From positions 310,001 to 374,000 of the forward strand of contig DIUR01000023.1 in assembly GCA_002428265.1 (NCBI GenBank): a DNA stretch of 64,000 nt, written 5' to 3'. Positions 25,729 to 34,118 of this stretch are shown here, piece after piece. The notes under the pieces were generated by a model that was not told the origin of the DNA, did no database searches, and saw only the letters and a list, made by a program, of their open reading frames with translations. The translations under genes and the position numbers were made by a program. Position 1 is the first letter of the stretch; each line of letters starts with the position of its first letter. The DNA comes from Bacteriovoracaceae bacterium UBA6153 (GTDB lineage Bacteria > Bdellovibrionota > Bacteriovoracia > Bacteriovoracales > Bacteriovoracaceae).

Positions 25729-27846
25729 ATGAAATTTTTACTTTCTCTTATCTTTTTATCAACCTCTTCGCTTTTTGCTGCAGAAACAATTGAGTTTGAT
25801 TCAATTGTTATCAAAGGTGCTAAAGAGCAAAAGAAAACGAGCGAAACTACAGCAAGTGTCACTGTTATTAATGATGAATCATTTAAAGATGCCAGTCACG
25901 ATACTTCACTGAATGCCATTAATGGTATTTCTAACGTGCAGGTTAACCGAGACAGTAAAGGCGATACTTTCAGTATCCGCGGTATTAAAAATACAGGTGT
26001 AACAGGTTACCAAAAAGATAACCTTGCCTCTATTATTATCGACGATGTTTTTCAAACTGACTTAGCAATAAGAGCGGGAAGTTTTGATTTATGGGACATG
26101 GATAGAATTGAAGTGCACCGTGGTGCTCAATCGACAACTCAGGGGATTAACTCTCTTGCTGGAACCATTATCCTAAACCACAATGAGCCGAGTTTCTTAA
26201 GAGAAGGACAACTGAAGTTTGGTTATGCTTCTTTTAATAAAAAGGAAGCAGGAGTTGTAACGAATAATGAAATTATTCCAGGTGTTTTAACTTCAAGAAT
26301 TTCATACAATAAAGAAATGTCTGATGGGTCTATTAAAAATATCAAAACTGATAACGACAAGTGGGGCTACAAAAATCGTGACAACGCCAATCTTGGTCTT
26401 CAGTATCTTGTGACTCCAGATGATAAATTACTATTTGATCTAAAAGTTTTGCGCTCTAAAAATGGCGGGAACTATGTTCAGGGACCTGATGCTTTTAAAA
26501 GAGAAGTTAATGAGGATGTTGACCTGGGAGCAAGAACAGCTAATCAACAGGCGAGTATCAGATACATCAAAACGATCAGCCCAAATTTCAGCAATACATT
26601 AGTCACTGCTTTTTCTCAAAGTAAATTCAATGAGCTCTCTGATGGTGAAGGAACTCCTGTTTCACTGGCCGGTAAACGTTTTGAAGCCCATAGAGACCAG
26701 TTTATGAGTATTGAGAACCTGTTTCACTATAAAGGTGACAGAGTTTCAAACACACTTGGTCTGCACATCAACAATTTTAAATTAATTGAGCATTATGATT
26801 TTAGTATTCTTTATCCACTGACGGCGACAGTAACAACTCCTATTGCTGTTATTCAGGATTCAGAAAATACCAGAACTGTGTATTCACTTTTTGATTCATT
26901 AACAATTGATTTGAATGAGTCTCATTCAATCAATGTCGGCGGACGCCTTGAGGTTTCTAAAAATAAATTTGGGACTAATGTTCAGGCCAGAAGAACTCAA
27001 AATTTAGGAACAGTTGGAAATGGAATCGTCGATCCATTTCTTGCTAGGTCATCAGGTCTATACGGTGGAGAAGACGATAACGTAAAATTTCTTCCTAAAG
27101 TTGGTTATATTTTTCACCACGGCAATAACCATTATGGGGTTTCATATACTGAAGCTTATAGAAGTGGTGGTTTAAGTATCAATAGAAGTAGAGCTGTCGC
27201 TGTTAATTACAATCCAGAAACGACTAGAAATTACGAGCTTTCTCATAAGTATGAAGTTTCAAACTTCAGCGTTGCAACCAATGCTTTCTATATCAACTGG
27301 AAAGATCAGCAGGTTTCAGTCAGGCTCTCTAATGACTTTTATGACACTCAGATTGAAAACGCATCTAAGTCAGAAGTTTTTGGTGGTGAGACACAGGCCC
27401 AGTACTTCATTAATCAAATGAACACAGTTTCTCTTTCTGCTGGATATGTTCACACTCGCTTTGTTGATTTTAAAAAAGGCGGAGTAAGTTATTCAGGAAA
27501 AGAATTTCCTAATGCTCCAAGAGTGACGACGATGCTTAATTACAGACTTCTTATTGGAGACAGCTTCACGATTAGTCCTGTGGCACGCTACCTTGGTAAG
27601 GCCTTTTCTGATGCTGAGAATACTAGAAATACAAAAGAGCAGCTTTATTTTGATATAAACACTCAATATACATTCTCAGATTACTCACTTGAATTGTTTG
27701 TTCGTAACATTTTTGATAAAGATTATGTTACCTACGATGGATCTCCTAGTGCAGCACTGACGAATGCTTCAACTGTTTATAATGTGAAGTACTATCAAGT
27801 CAGCACTCCTAGAGAGTTAGGTGTAAGACTAAATTACTATTGGTAA
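25729..27846 (+). CDS. TonB-dependent ferric siderophore receptor (IutA position)
   Basis: Outer-membrane receptor of 705 aa. A signal peptide (1-17) precedes a candidate TonB box (FDSIVIKG, about 22-29). The plug domain follows, with TASVTVINDESF, NAINGISNVQVNR, FSIRGIKNTG and the MDRIEVHRGAQSTTQGINSLAGTI stretch. The barrel ends in a conserved FVRNIFDKDYVTY-type strand and finishes LNYYW, the aromatic C-terminus needed for barrel assembly. It is the fifth gene after iucABCD, the place IutA holds in aerobactin operons, so uptake of the locus's own ferric siderophore is inferred. A dedicated TonB gene follows 4 bases later. Confidence 0.92.
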   Translation: MKFLLSLIFLSTSSLFAAETIEFDSIVIKGAKEQKKTSETTASVTVINDESFKDASHDTSLNAINGISNVQVNRDSKGDTFSIRGIKNTGVTGYQKDNLASIIIDDVFQTDLAIRAGSFDLWDMDRIEVHRGAQSTTQGINSLAGTIILNHNEPSFLREGQLKFGYASFNKKEAGVVTNNEIIPGVLTSRISYNKEMSDGSIKNIKTDNDKWGYKNRDNANLGLQYLVTPDDKLLFDLKVLRSKNGGNYVQGPDAFKREVNEDVDLGARTANQQASIRYIKTISPNFSNTLVTAFSQSKFNELSDGEGTPVSLAGKRFEAHRDQFMSIENLFHYKGDRVSNTLGLHINNFKLIEHYDFSILYPLTATVTTPIAVIQDSENTRTVYSLFDSLTIDLNESHSINVGGRLEVSKNKFGTNVQARRTQNLGTVGNGIVDPFLARSSGLYGGEDDNVKFLPKVGYIFHHGNNHYGVSYTEAYRSGGLSINRSRAVAVNYNPETTRNYELSHKYEVSNFSVATNAFYINWKDQQVSVRLSNDFYDTQIENASKSEVFGGETQAQYFINQMNTVSLSAGYVHTRFVDFKKGGVSYSGKEFPNAPRVTTMLNYRLLIGDSFTISPVARYLGKAFSDAENTRNTKEQLYFDINTQYTFSDYSLELFVRNIFDKDYVTYDGSPSAALTNASTVYNVKYYQVSTPRELGVRLNYYW

Positions 27847-27850
27847 AATT

Positions 27851-28519
27851 ATGACGACTGGATCTCTGACTACTTTAAAATCGACGGCTGCCTCAATAGG
27901 TCTGCATGTTCTTTTTTTAGTAGTGGGGTCCGCTCTGGTGTATCAAAACTCACTTCATACCCTGGAGCTTACGGGAAATTCTGGTGGTGGAAATATGATT
28001 TCTCTATCGGGTTTTTCATCAGGCCACAAAAAGGCCAGTGCTCAAGTCGCTCAAACAAAAACGAGTGCTCCTTCTAAAATACAAAAGTCACATTCAATTT
28101 CAGATACAGTTTCGGCTTCTGCCGTAGCTACAACTGCAGTTAGTGGATCTGCTGAGTCTTCTGCTGGCACGGCCTCTGGAAATGCTTCTGGCGGTGGTAG
28201 CGGTAACGGAAATGGTGTAGGAACAGGTTCAGGAGCAGGGGATTTTGACCAAGGCGCTCTTTTTTCTCAGATCAAATCTTTTTTCGAAAACCGTCTGGGA
28301 TCAACTTTAAAAATTAGAGAGACTCAATTGATTAAGATTAAAGTTCTCATTAGTTCTGATGGGGAAGTTCTGGATGCAAGTTTATTTCAGGGAAGTCTGG
28401 AAGGAAGTTTGTTAAGAAGAGTACTAAGCGTTGCTAAGAATATTCCTTTTAAAAATTACTGGAAATCGGGGAGCTTTCCAAAAGAGTTGATATTCCCAAT
28501 TGTTTTAACTCCCCAATAA
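27851..28519 (+). CDS. TonB-like energy transducer with Gly/Ser-rich linker
   Basis: A 222 aa inner-membrane-anchored periplasmic protein. One membrane segment (about 13-32) is followed by a linker of some 90 residues rich in Ser, Ala, Thr and Gly, with a run of GSGNGNGVGTGSGAG type near residues 115-130. The C-terminal domain of about 85 residues matches TonB (IKIKVLISSDGEVLDASLFQGS and VLSVAKNIPF). TonB normally has a proline-rich spacer, which is absent here. Its position behind the receptor gene suggests a transducer dedicated to that receptor. ExbB and ExbD are not in the window. Confidence 0.85.
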   Translation: MTTGSLTTLKSTAASIGLHVLFLVVGSALVYQNSLHTLELTGNSGGGNMISLSGFSSGHKKASAQVAQTKTSAPSKIQKSHSISDTVSASAVATTAVSGSAESSAGTASGNASGGGSGNGNGVGTGSGAGDFDQGALFSQIKSFFENRLGSTLKIRETQLIKIKVLISSDGEVLDASLFQGSLEGSLLRRVLSVAKNIPFKNYWKSGSFPKELIFPIVLTPQ

Positions 28520-28523
28520 TTTA

Positions 28524-29249
28524 CTACTTTGTTTTTTTAGGTCTTTCGCGATCTTTGGGATCTGTTGAAGTTGATAATTTTTTTATCTGACCTCTATTTA
28601 ATTGATCTCTTTCAACAATTCCCTTAGTTGTTGGCACCATGTGAGTAGAAAAAGGAGTCTTTTCTCCTAATACCTGCGCCTGAACAGTTAGAGAAATCCT
28701 AACAGTGTCACCAATTAAATAACCGCCATTGTCCATGGCCTTATTCCAGCTGATTCCATAAGTTTTTCTGTCTAGCTCGCCTGAGAGAGTAAAGAAAAAA
28801 TTATCTTTTCCCCAAGGGTCTTTTAATTTTCCTTTATAAAATCCCTCGAGGATAAGAGGACGCTTCACACCTCTCATTGTCAGGTAACCACCAATCACCA
28901 GCTTTTTTCCTGGCTCAATTTTAATCGGGCCCGGGCTCTCAAAAATAATATTGGGATAAGTTGCAGATAAAAAGAACTCATGGCCTCTTAAGTGAAAGTC
29001 TCTTTTTCCATCGTTTGTATCCACACTTTCAGCAAGGGCCACAATTTTTATGTTAGTAAGATCATTCTCATTATTGTTGAGACTAAAAGTTCCAGTGAAG
29101 TTTTTAATCTGGCCTTCAACTTTAGTCATGAGCATGTAGTCGACATCAAAAGCAATTTTTGAATGTTCTTTAATAAGTTCATAGTCTTTTGAGTGTGCAT
29201 TGATAGACAATAATGAGAACAGGACAAAAAGGCATAGTTTTATTTTCAT
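28524..29249 (-). CDS. YceI family periplasmic protein
   Basis: A 241 aa exported protein of the YceI lipid-binding (lipocalin-like) family, whose members bind polyisoprenoids. The start at 29249 is chosen because a signal peptide (MKIKLCLFVLFSLLSINAHS) begins there and GAGGAAATCC precedes it. The longer frame to 29327 has no signal. YceI motifs include HSKIAFDVDYMLMTKVEGQIKN-like opening strands, LRGHEFFLSATYPNIIFES and the closing DTVRISLTVQA. The C-terminal 30 residues are a basic tail beyond the family core. It is convergent with the TonB gene and divergent from an AraC-type regulator. Confidence 0.9.
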   Translation of the reverse strand: MKIKLCLFVLFSLLSINAHSKDYELIKEHSKIAFDVDYMLMTKVEGQIKNFTGTFSLNNNENDLTNIKIVALAESVDTNDGKRDFHLRGHEFFLSATYPNIIFESPGPIKIEPGKKLVIGGYLTMRGVKRPLILEGFYKGKLKDPWGKDNFFFTLSGELDRKTYGISWNKAMDNGGYLIGDTVRISLTVQAQVLGEKTPFSTHMVPTTKGIVERDQLNRGQIKKLSTSTDPKDRERPKKTK

Positions 29250-29304
29250 GGATTTCCTCTTGTTAGCTTCATTATACGGAAGAAGTGAGGGGGATACTAT
29301 GGAC

Positions 29305-29341
29305 TGAACGTTCAAAAAATAGCACAAAAGGCGCTATTTTT
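29305..29341. promoter_or_regulatory. Two adjacent inverted repeats in the yceI/araC divergent region
   Basis: A perfect 10-base palindrome TGAACGTTCA (29305-29314) abuts an inverted repeat with 9-base arms AAAAATAGC / GCTATTTTT (29315-29323 and 29333-29341). A TATAAT box for yceI lies on the minus strand at 29276-29271. The repeats end 16 bases before the regulator's ATG and are candidate operators for one or both genes. Confidence 0.5.
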
Positions 29342-29357
29342 ATGTTAAAGTATCTTT

Positions 29358-30230
29358 ATGAAAAAACATCATCACGACCATTTAAGTAAGCTTCATCCTA
29401 TGGGATCTTTTGGCGTCGTTTCTGGCATCACTCAACAGGTGCGTGTGACGAGACTGGAAAACAGATTAAATCCCGCAGTGCCTTTTCCTCATAAGCATAG
29501 CTTTTATCACTTGCTGATCATCACTAATGGTAAAGGGTGGCACGAAATAGATTTTAAAAGGCACGAGGTTAAATCAGGAGCATTTTTTTTCATGAGGCCT
29601 TCTCAGGTTCATTCATGGTCGATGAGTAAGTCGACTACTGGAATTGTCATAGAATTTGAGAGTCTTTCTATGTATTCAGGTGAAGAGCTTTTAGTTCTCA
29701 CTGAAGCGGTTAGACCTTCTCTTGATTATTGTCACTTTAAGGCAAAAGATAAGAGTGATTTTTTGGCATTGGCAGCGTCAATGCTTCATGAATATGAAGA
29801 ACAAAAAAAAGAATTTGAAACAATCCTCAGGATGGATTTGGCAAAACTTATTTTGCTCTTTTCCAGAAATGTGAAAGAGACTCCGGTAAACTTGTCTAAA
29901 GTTTCAAAATTCAGGGAAGATTTTCACGAGCTCATTGAAAAAAATTTCAGGCATCACCATAACGTTGAGTTTTATGCGACTCAAGTGGGACTGAGTACGA
30001 AATCTTTAACGGCAAAAGTAAATCGAATCATTGGGAAAAACGTCAGAGAAATGATTCAAGATAGATGTATATTAGAAAGCAAAAGATTATTGGCATATTC
30101 AGATATGTCGGTGGGAGAAATTGCTCTTTTTTTAGGTTATGAAGATCCAAATTATTTTACCAGATTCTTTAAACTGAAAACAAAAACAAATCCTGGAAAA
30201 TTTAGACAAAAGGTAAGATCTGTTTGTTAA
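29358..30230 (+). CDS. AraC family transcriptional regulator with N-terminal cupin
   Basis: A 290 aa regulator. An N-terminal cupin-like sensing domain (PFPHKHSFYHLLIITNGKGWHEIDF at about 34-58, then VKSGAFFFMRPSQVHSW) precedes a C-terminal double helix-turn-helix (EFYATQVGLSTKSLTAKV, then VGEIALFLGYEDPNYFTRFFK) that ends with the usual NPGKFR. It sits 840 bases from the siderophore operon end and divergent from yceI. AraC proteins often control siderophore or stress genes, but here only autoregulation or control of yceI is suggested, by the inverted repeats between them. Confidence 0.9.
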   Translation: MKKHHHDHLSKLHPMGSFGVVSGITQQVRVTRLENRLNPAVPFPHKHSFYHLLIITNGKGWHEIDFKRHEVKSGAFFFMRPSQVHSWSMSKSTTGIVIEFESLSMYSGEELLVLTEAVRPSLDYCHFKAKDKSDFLALAASMLHEYEEQKKEFETILRMDLAKLILLFSRNVKETPVNLSKVSKFREDFHELIEKNFRHHHNVEFYATQVGLSTKSLTAKVNRIIGKNVREMIQDRCILESKRLLAYSDMSVGEIALFLGYEDPNYFTRFFKLKTKTNPGKFRQKVRSVC

Positions 30231-30302
30231 AAAAAGATCCAAAAGCTATGCCATGGCCTTCTTTGGCAGTACCATTGCAGATACATTATCACAGGAGAGC
30301 TT

Positions 30303-31673
30303 ATGGAAAATTTTTGGAGCGAGATCAGTGAGAAAATGAAGGATGCTTTTGATAAGGTCGAGGACAAAAGCAAAAAAGATATAAATCTTATCAAGAACAT
30401 ACCGGCCATGCTGAGCTTTTTAAGCGACCTGGAAGGTGATGAGTTACTTTTATGGCTTGATCAGGCCCGCAAAATTAAGAAAAGACGCGATCCCAAATTT
30501 CCCCCCATCAATGGGGATTTTTACGACACACGCTCTCATTTAAATCCTGAAGAGAAAACTATCCTCACTAATGTAAGAAAATTCATGCTGGAAGAAATCG
30601 AGCCTATCGCAACAGATTATTGGATGCGTGGAGAATTTCCGTTTCAGATTATTGAAAAAATGAAGGCCCTTAATATCATGGGGCTGACCTATGATAAAAA
30701 ATACGGTGGGCAGGAAAGATCAAATCTTTTAGAGGGAATGATAGGAGAAGAGATTGCTAGAGTCGATGTTTCGACTTGTACTTTTTTTGGCGTTCATTCT
30801 GGCCTGGCCATGAACTCAATTTATTTTTGTGGTTCTGAAGAGCAGAAAATGGAGTTCATTCCACCTATGATTCGTATGGAAAAAATTGGGGCCTTTGGTT
30901 TAACTGAACCAGATGTTGGATCTGCTGCTTCAATGGGTTTAAAAAGTACTTGTAAACGCGATGGAGATACATGGACTATTAACGGCGAAAAAAAATGGAT
31001 AGGGAACGCAACTTTTGCCGACTACATTATTATTTGGGCAAAAGATGTGGATGATCATCAGGTAAAAGGTTTTATTGTAGATAGATTAACTGAGGGGCTG
31101 GTGACAGAAAAAATCGAAGATAAGATGTCGCTTCGAATTGTTCAGAATGCACTGATTACCATGACCAATGTAAAAGTGAGCGAAGCAAGAAGACTACAAA
31201 ATGCTAATTCATTTAAAGACACAGCAAGAGTGTTGAAAACGACTAGAGCAGGAGTGGCCTGGCAAGCCGTTGGATGTGCCAGAGGAGCATACGAGCATAC
31301 CTTGGATTATACAATGAAGCGCAGGCAATTTGATCGTCCTATAGCAGGCTTTCAGATGACTCAGGATCTACTTGCACAGATGCTTTCACAACTAACGGCC
31401 ATGCAATGTCTTGTCACAAGATTAAGTCAATTACAGGATCAGGGAGTTATCTCGGATGAACAGGCTTCACTTGCAAAAGTTTTTTGTACAGTAGGATGTA
31501 GAACAATTACCAGCATGTCTCGCGAACTCATGGGCGCTAATGGTATTTTGATATCAAATAAAGTTGCTAGATTTCTTGGCGATGCTGAAGCGATTTACTC
31601 TTATGAAGGAACAAAGCAAATTAATTCTCTGGTATTAGGAAGAGCTATTACTGGGCTTTCGGCGTTTGTATAA
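30303..31673 (+). CDS. Acyl-CoA dehydrogenase
   Basis: FAD-dependent acyl-CoA dehydrogenase of 456 aa that introduces a trans-2 double bond in acyl-CoA. An N-terminal extension of about 75 residues precedes the usual core. Motifs are FGLTEPDVGSAASMGL (flavin contact), WTINGEKKWIGNATFADY, the mid-C segment RRQFDRPIAGFQMTQDLLAQML and the C-terminal YSYEGTKQINSLVLGRAITG. The last motif has the active-site Glu position of glutaryl-CoA-dehydrogenase-like members (YEGT). It is convergent with the solute-binding protein gene (26-base overlap). Confidence 0.92.
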   Translation: MENFWSEISEKMKDAFDKVEDKSKKDINLIKNIPAMLSFLSDLEGDELLLWLDQARKIKKRRDPKFPPINGDFYDTRSHLNPEEKTILTNVRKFMLEEIEPIATDYWMRGEFPFQIIEKMKALNIMGLTYDKKYGGQERSNLLEGMIGEEIARVDVSTCTFFGVHSGLAMNSIYFCGSEEQKMEFIPPMIRMEKIGAFGLTEPDVGSAASMGLKSTCKRDGDTWTINGEKKWIGNATFADYIIIWAKDVDDHQVKGFIVDRLTEGLVTEKIEDKMSLRIVQNALITMTNVKVSEARRLQNANSFKDTARVLKTTRAGVAWQAVGCARGAYEHTLDYTMKRRQFDRPIAGFQMTQDLLAQMLSQLTAMQCLVTRLSQLQDQGVISDEQASLAKVFCTVGCRTITSMSRELMGANGILISNKVARFLGDAEAIYSYEGTKQINSLVLGRAITGLSAFV

Positions 31674-32493
31674 GATCTTTATTTTCTGATTTTTCATGCT
31701 TGAGAATCGTTAGGTATTTTTTTTCAAGGTCTTCAACGGTTCCCAAGCGGGCATACTCTTTATATTTTCTATTGAGATATGAGTTGAACTCTGGAAAATT
31801 CCAGATGCTTTTTTTCGATAAGGCGAGATACATTCCAGTCACGACAATTCTCTTTGGCAGATAGACGTAGCGGCCTTCCCAGTTAAGTTTTGCAATCGCC
31901 GCATTCCCCGAATTGATACCAGCGATAACATAGCGGGCCCTGTCTTTATCAACAAAACGAAAGCTTTGTTCTGTTGTTGGAAGTCGTCTGATATGTTTGG
32001 CCTTTTTTTCAAATTGATCAAACTCTTCACCAAAGCTGTCGTTGATGATGGCCACGCCTGGATACTGAAGGAGGTCTTCAAACTTATCAAATTTAAATTC
32101 TTTTCCTTTTTTTACAAAGACGACAGTTTCATCTCTCATAAAAGTGTCGGCCGGAAAATTAAAAATCTTTTGTCTCTCTTCGGTCTTATAAGGGGGGATG
32201 AGAATATCAATTTGCCCATTTTTGACTTGTTCTTGTGCTCTTGCCCAACTTTCTACATTAATAAATTGGGCCTTGATATCAACTTCACTGAGCATTTTCT
32301 CTAAGAGTTCAATAGCAACACCTTGAAATTTTCCCGTGTTCTTATTTACCCACATGACCGGCGGATAATCCGGGTGGCCAGTGATTGTCACTGTACGGTT
32401 ATTAGGAAGTACCATCGTTTTCAAATCTGCCGCATTGGCAGATATAGAAAGCAAGGCGCTAACAATAATAATAGTAAGTATAAAATTTCTCAT
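31648..32493 (-). CDS. Periplasmic solute-binding protein (SBP_bac_3)
   Basis: A 281 aa exported protein with a signal peptide (1-21). The mature part is a bilobal family-3 solute-binding domain: ITGHPDYPPVMWVNKNTGKFQGVAIELLEKML at the front, GQIDILIPPYKTEERQKIFNF in the middle and a hinge near DETVVFVKKG. Members bind polar amino acids or act as sensors. No permease or ATPase gene is adjacent, so the partner transporter is elsewhere or the protein has another role. Its 3' end overlaps the acyl-CoA dehydrogenase gene by 26 bases. Confidence 0.85.
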   Translation of the reverse strand: MRNFILTIIIVSALLSISANAADLKTMVLPNNRTVTITGHPDYPPVMWVNKNTGKFQGVAIELLEKMLSEVDIKAQFINVESWARAQEQVKNGQIDILIPPYKTEERQKIFNFPADTFMRDETVVFVKKGKEFKFDKFEDLLQYPGVAIINDSFGEEFDQFEKKAKHIRRLPTTEQSFRFVDKDRARYVIAGINSGNAAIAKLNWEGRYVYLPKRIVVTGMYLALSKKSIWNFPEFNSYLNRKYKEYARLGTVEDLEKKYLTILKHEKSENKDLIQTPKAQ

Positions 32494-32634
32494 GGGTATT
32501 GATTATGGCTTGATAGCATCATTGAAACAATGATTTTCAAGAAGATTGAATTGAAATTTATGTAATCTTAAAGTTGGGCAAGAAAAGTAAAGATTGCTAC
32601 CATAGTTTCACTTAATCTTAATAAGGATGTGATT

Positions 32635-33279
32635 ATGATTGATTTACATTATTGGACTACACCTAACGGACATAAGATTACTATTTTCCTTGAAGAGGCG
32701 GGTCTTCCTTACAAGCTGCATCCCGTAAACATAATGAAAAATGAGCAGTTCAATCCTGATTTTTTGGCGATTGCTCCTAATAACCGTATTCCTGCGATTG
32801 TCGACCATGCTCCCGAAGATTTTGATTCTAAAGGACCATTAAGTCTTTTTGAATCGGGCGCTATTCTTTGGTACCTGGCAGAAAAGATTCACAAGTTTGT
32901 TCCCCAAACTTCCAGACAAAAAGCAGAAGTTTCTCAGTGGCTATTTTGGCAGATGTCAGGTCTAGGACCGATGGCGGGTCAAAATCATCACTTTAATACT
33001 TATGCTCCTGAGAAAATTCCCTATGCAATGGAGAGATATAAAAAAGAGACAGCAAGACTTTATGGCGTTTTAAATAAACAGCTTGAGGGTCGCGACTGGG
33101 TTGCGGCGGATATGTACACCATTGCCGATATTGCGATTTATCCTTGGATTGTTCCTCATGAAATGCAAGGTCAAAATCTAGAAGATTTTCCAGAGCTTAA
33201 AAAATGGTTTGAGAAAATGTCAAAAAGAGAAGCTGTCATCAGAGCGTATGAGATCGCAAAAAAGATTCAAGAGGTCTAA
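32635..33279 (+). CDS. Glutathione S-transferase
   Basis: A 214 aa GST with a thioredoxin-like N-domain (TTPNGHKITIFLEEAGLPYKLHPVNI, then NRIPAIVDH and the glutathione-binding LFESGAILWYLAEK) and a helical C-domain (ADMYTIADIAIYPW, the N-capping box). This layout is that of the Nu/YfcG-YghU type with disulfide reductase or peroxidase activity. I chose ATG 32635 because AAGGA lies seven bases upstream, although a GTG at 32629 is in frame. It begins a three-gene run with aldo/keto reductase and pirin, spaced 2 and 0 bases. Confidence 0.9.
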   Translation: MIDLHYWTTPNGHKITIFLEEAGLPYKLHPVNIMKNEQFNPDFLAIAPNNRIPAIVDHAPEDFDSKGPLSLFESGAILWYLAEKIHKFVPQTSRQKAEVSQWLFWQMSGLGPMAGQNHHFNTYAPEKIPYAMERYKKETARLYGVLNKQLEGRDWVAADMYTIADIAIYPWIVPHEMQGQNLEDFPELKKWFEKMSKREAVIRAYEIAKKIQEV

Positions 33280-33281
33280 TA

Positions 33282-34118
33282 ATGTCTGAGAGCAACAGTA
33301 AGTATATAACCATGAACGATAAGATGCTCATTCCCACAGTGGGCTTTGGTACATGGCAGATCTCAGATGCAGAAGCTCCAAAGATTGTAGAAGAAGCATT
33401 GGAAATTGGGTATCGACTCATTGACACTGCGGCCATGTATAAAAATGAAGAGGGAATAGGAGCTGCACTTAAAAATACAAAACTTAAGCGAGAAGAGATT
33501 TTTCTGGCCACTAAAGTTTGGAATACTGATCAAGGCTATGATGCCACTTTAAGGGCCATGGATTCGAGTTTATCAAAACTAAAAACAGACTACCTTGATC
33601 TCTATATGATTCACTGGCCGGCACCTAAACAAGACAAGTATCTATCAAGCTGGAAAGCATTGATGAGGCTACGCAAAGAAGGAATTGCAAAAACAATTGG
33701 AGTTTGCAATTTCAATCAGGAACAAATTGAACGATTAATAAACGAGACAGGGATTATTCCTGCCGTTAATCAGATAGAGCTGCATCCACATTTTCAGCAA
33801 AAAGAATTGAGAGCTTTTCATGAAAAGCATAATATTGTCACAGAAGCATGGAGCCCGCTTGCCAGAGGAAAACTATTTTCTGATGAGCAGATTGTAGCGA
33901 TTGCAAAAACACACAATAAAACTCCTGCTCAGATTGTCTTGCGATGGCATTTTGACAATGGGATTATTGCGATTCCAAAATCATCAACAGAGTCTAGAAT
34001 CCTTGAGAATATCGATATTTTTAACTTTAGTCTTACTCCTTCTGAATTAACTATTCTAAGCACCATTGATAATATTAATGGCAGGACAGGACCTAGCCCA
34101 GACACGGCGGATTTTTAA
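33282..34118 (+). CDS. Aldo/keto reductase
   Basis: NADPH-dependent aldehyde/ketone reductase of 278 aa. The catalytic tetrad is visible: Asp48 and Tyr53 in RLIDTAAMYKNE, Lys78 in LATKVWN and His111 in LDLYMIHWPAP. The cofactor loop IPKSSTESRILENIDIFNF is near the C-terminus. Size and order match the DkgA/AKR5 group that reduces methylglyoxal and similar carbonyls. It lies 2 bases after the GST gene and abuts the pirin gene, so the three probably form an electrophile and oxidative-stress operon. Confidence 0.92.
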   Translation: MSESNSKYITMNDKMLIPTVGFGTWQISDAEAPKIVEEALEIGYRLIDTAAMYKNEEGIGAALKNTKLKREEIFLATKVWNTDQGYDATLRAMDSSLSKLKTDYLDLYMIHWPAPKQDKYLSSWKALMRLRKEGIAKTIGVCNFNQEQIERLINETGIIPAVNQIELHPHFQQKELRAFHEKHNIVTEAWSPLARGKLFSDEQIVAIAKTHNKTPAQIVLRWHFDNGIIAIPKSSTESRILENIDIFNFSLTPSELTILSTIDNINGRTGPSPDTADF

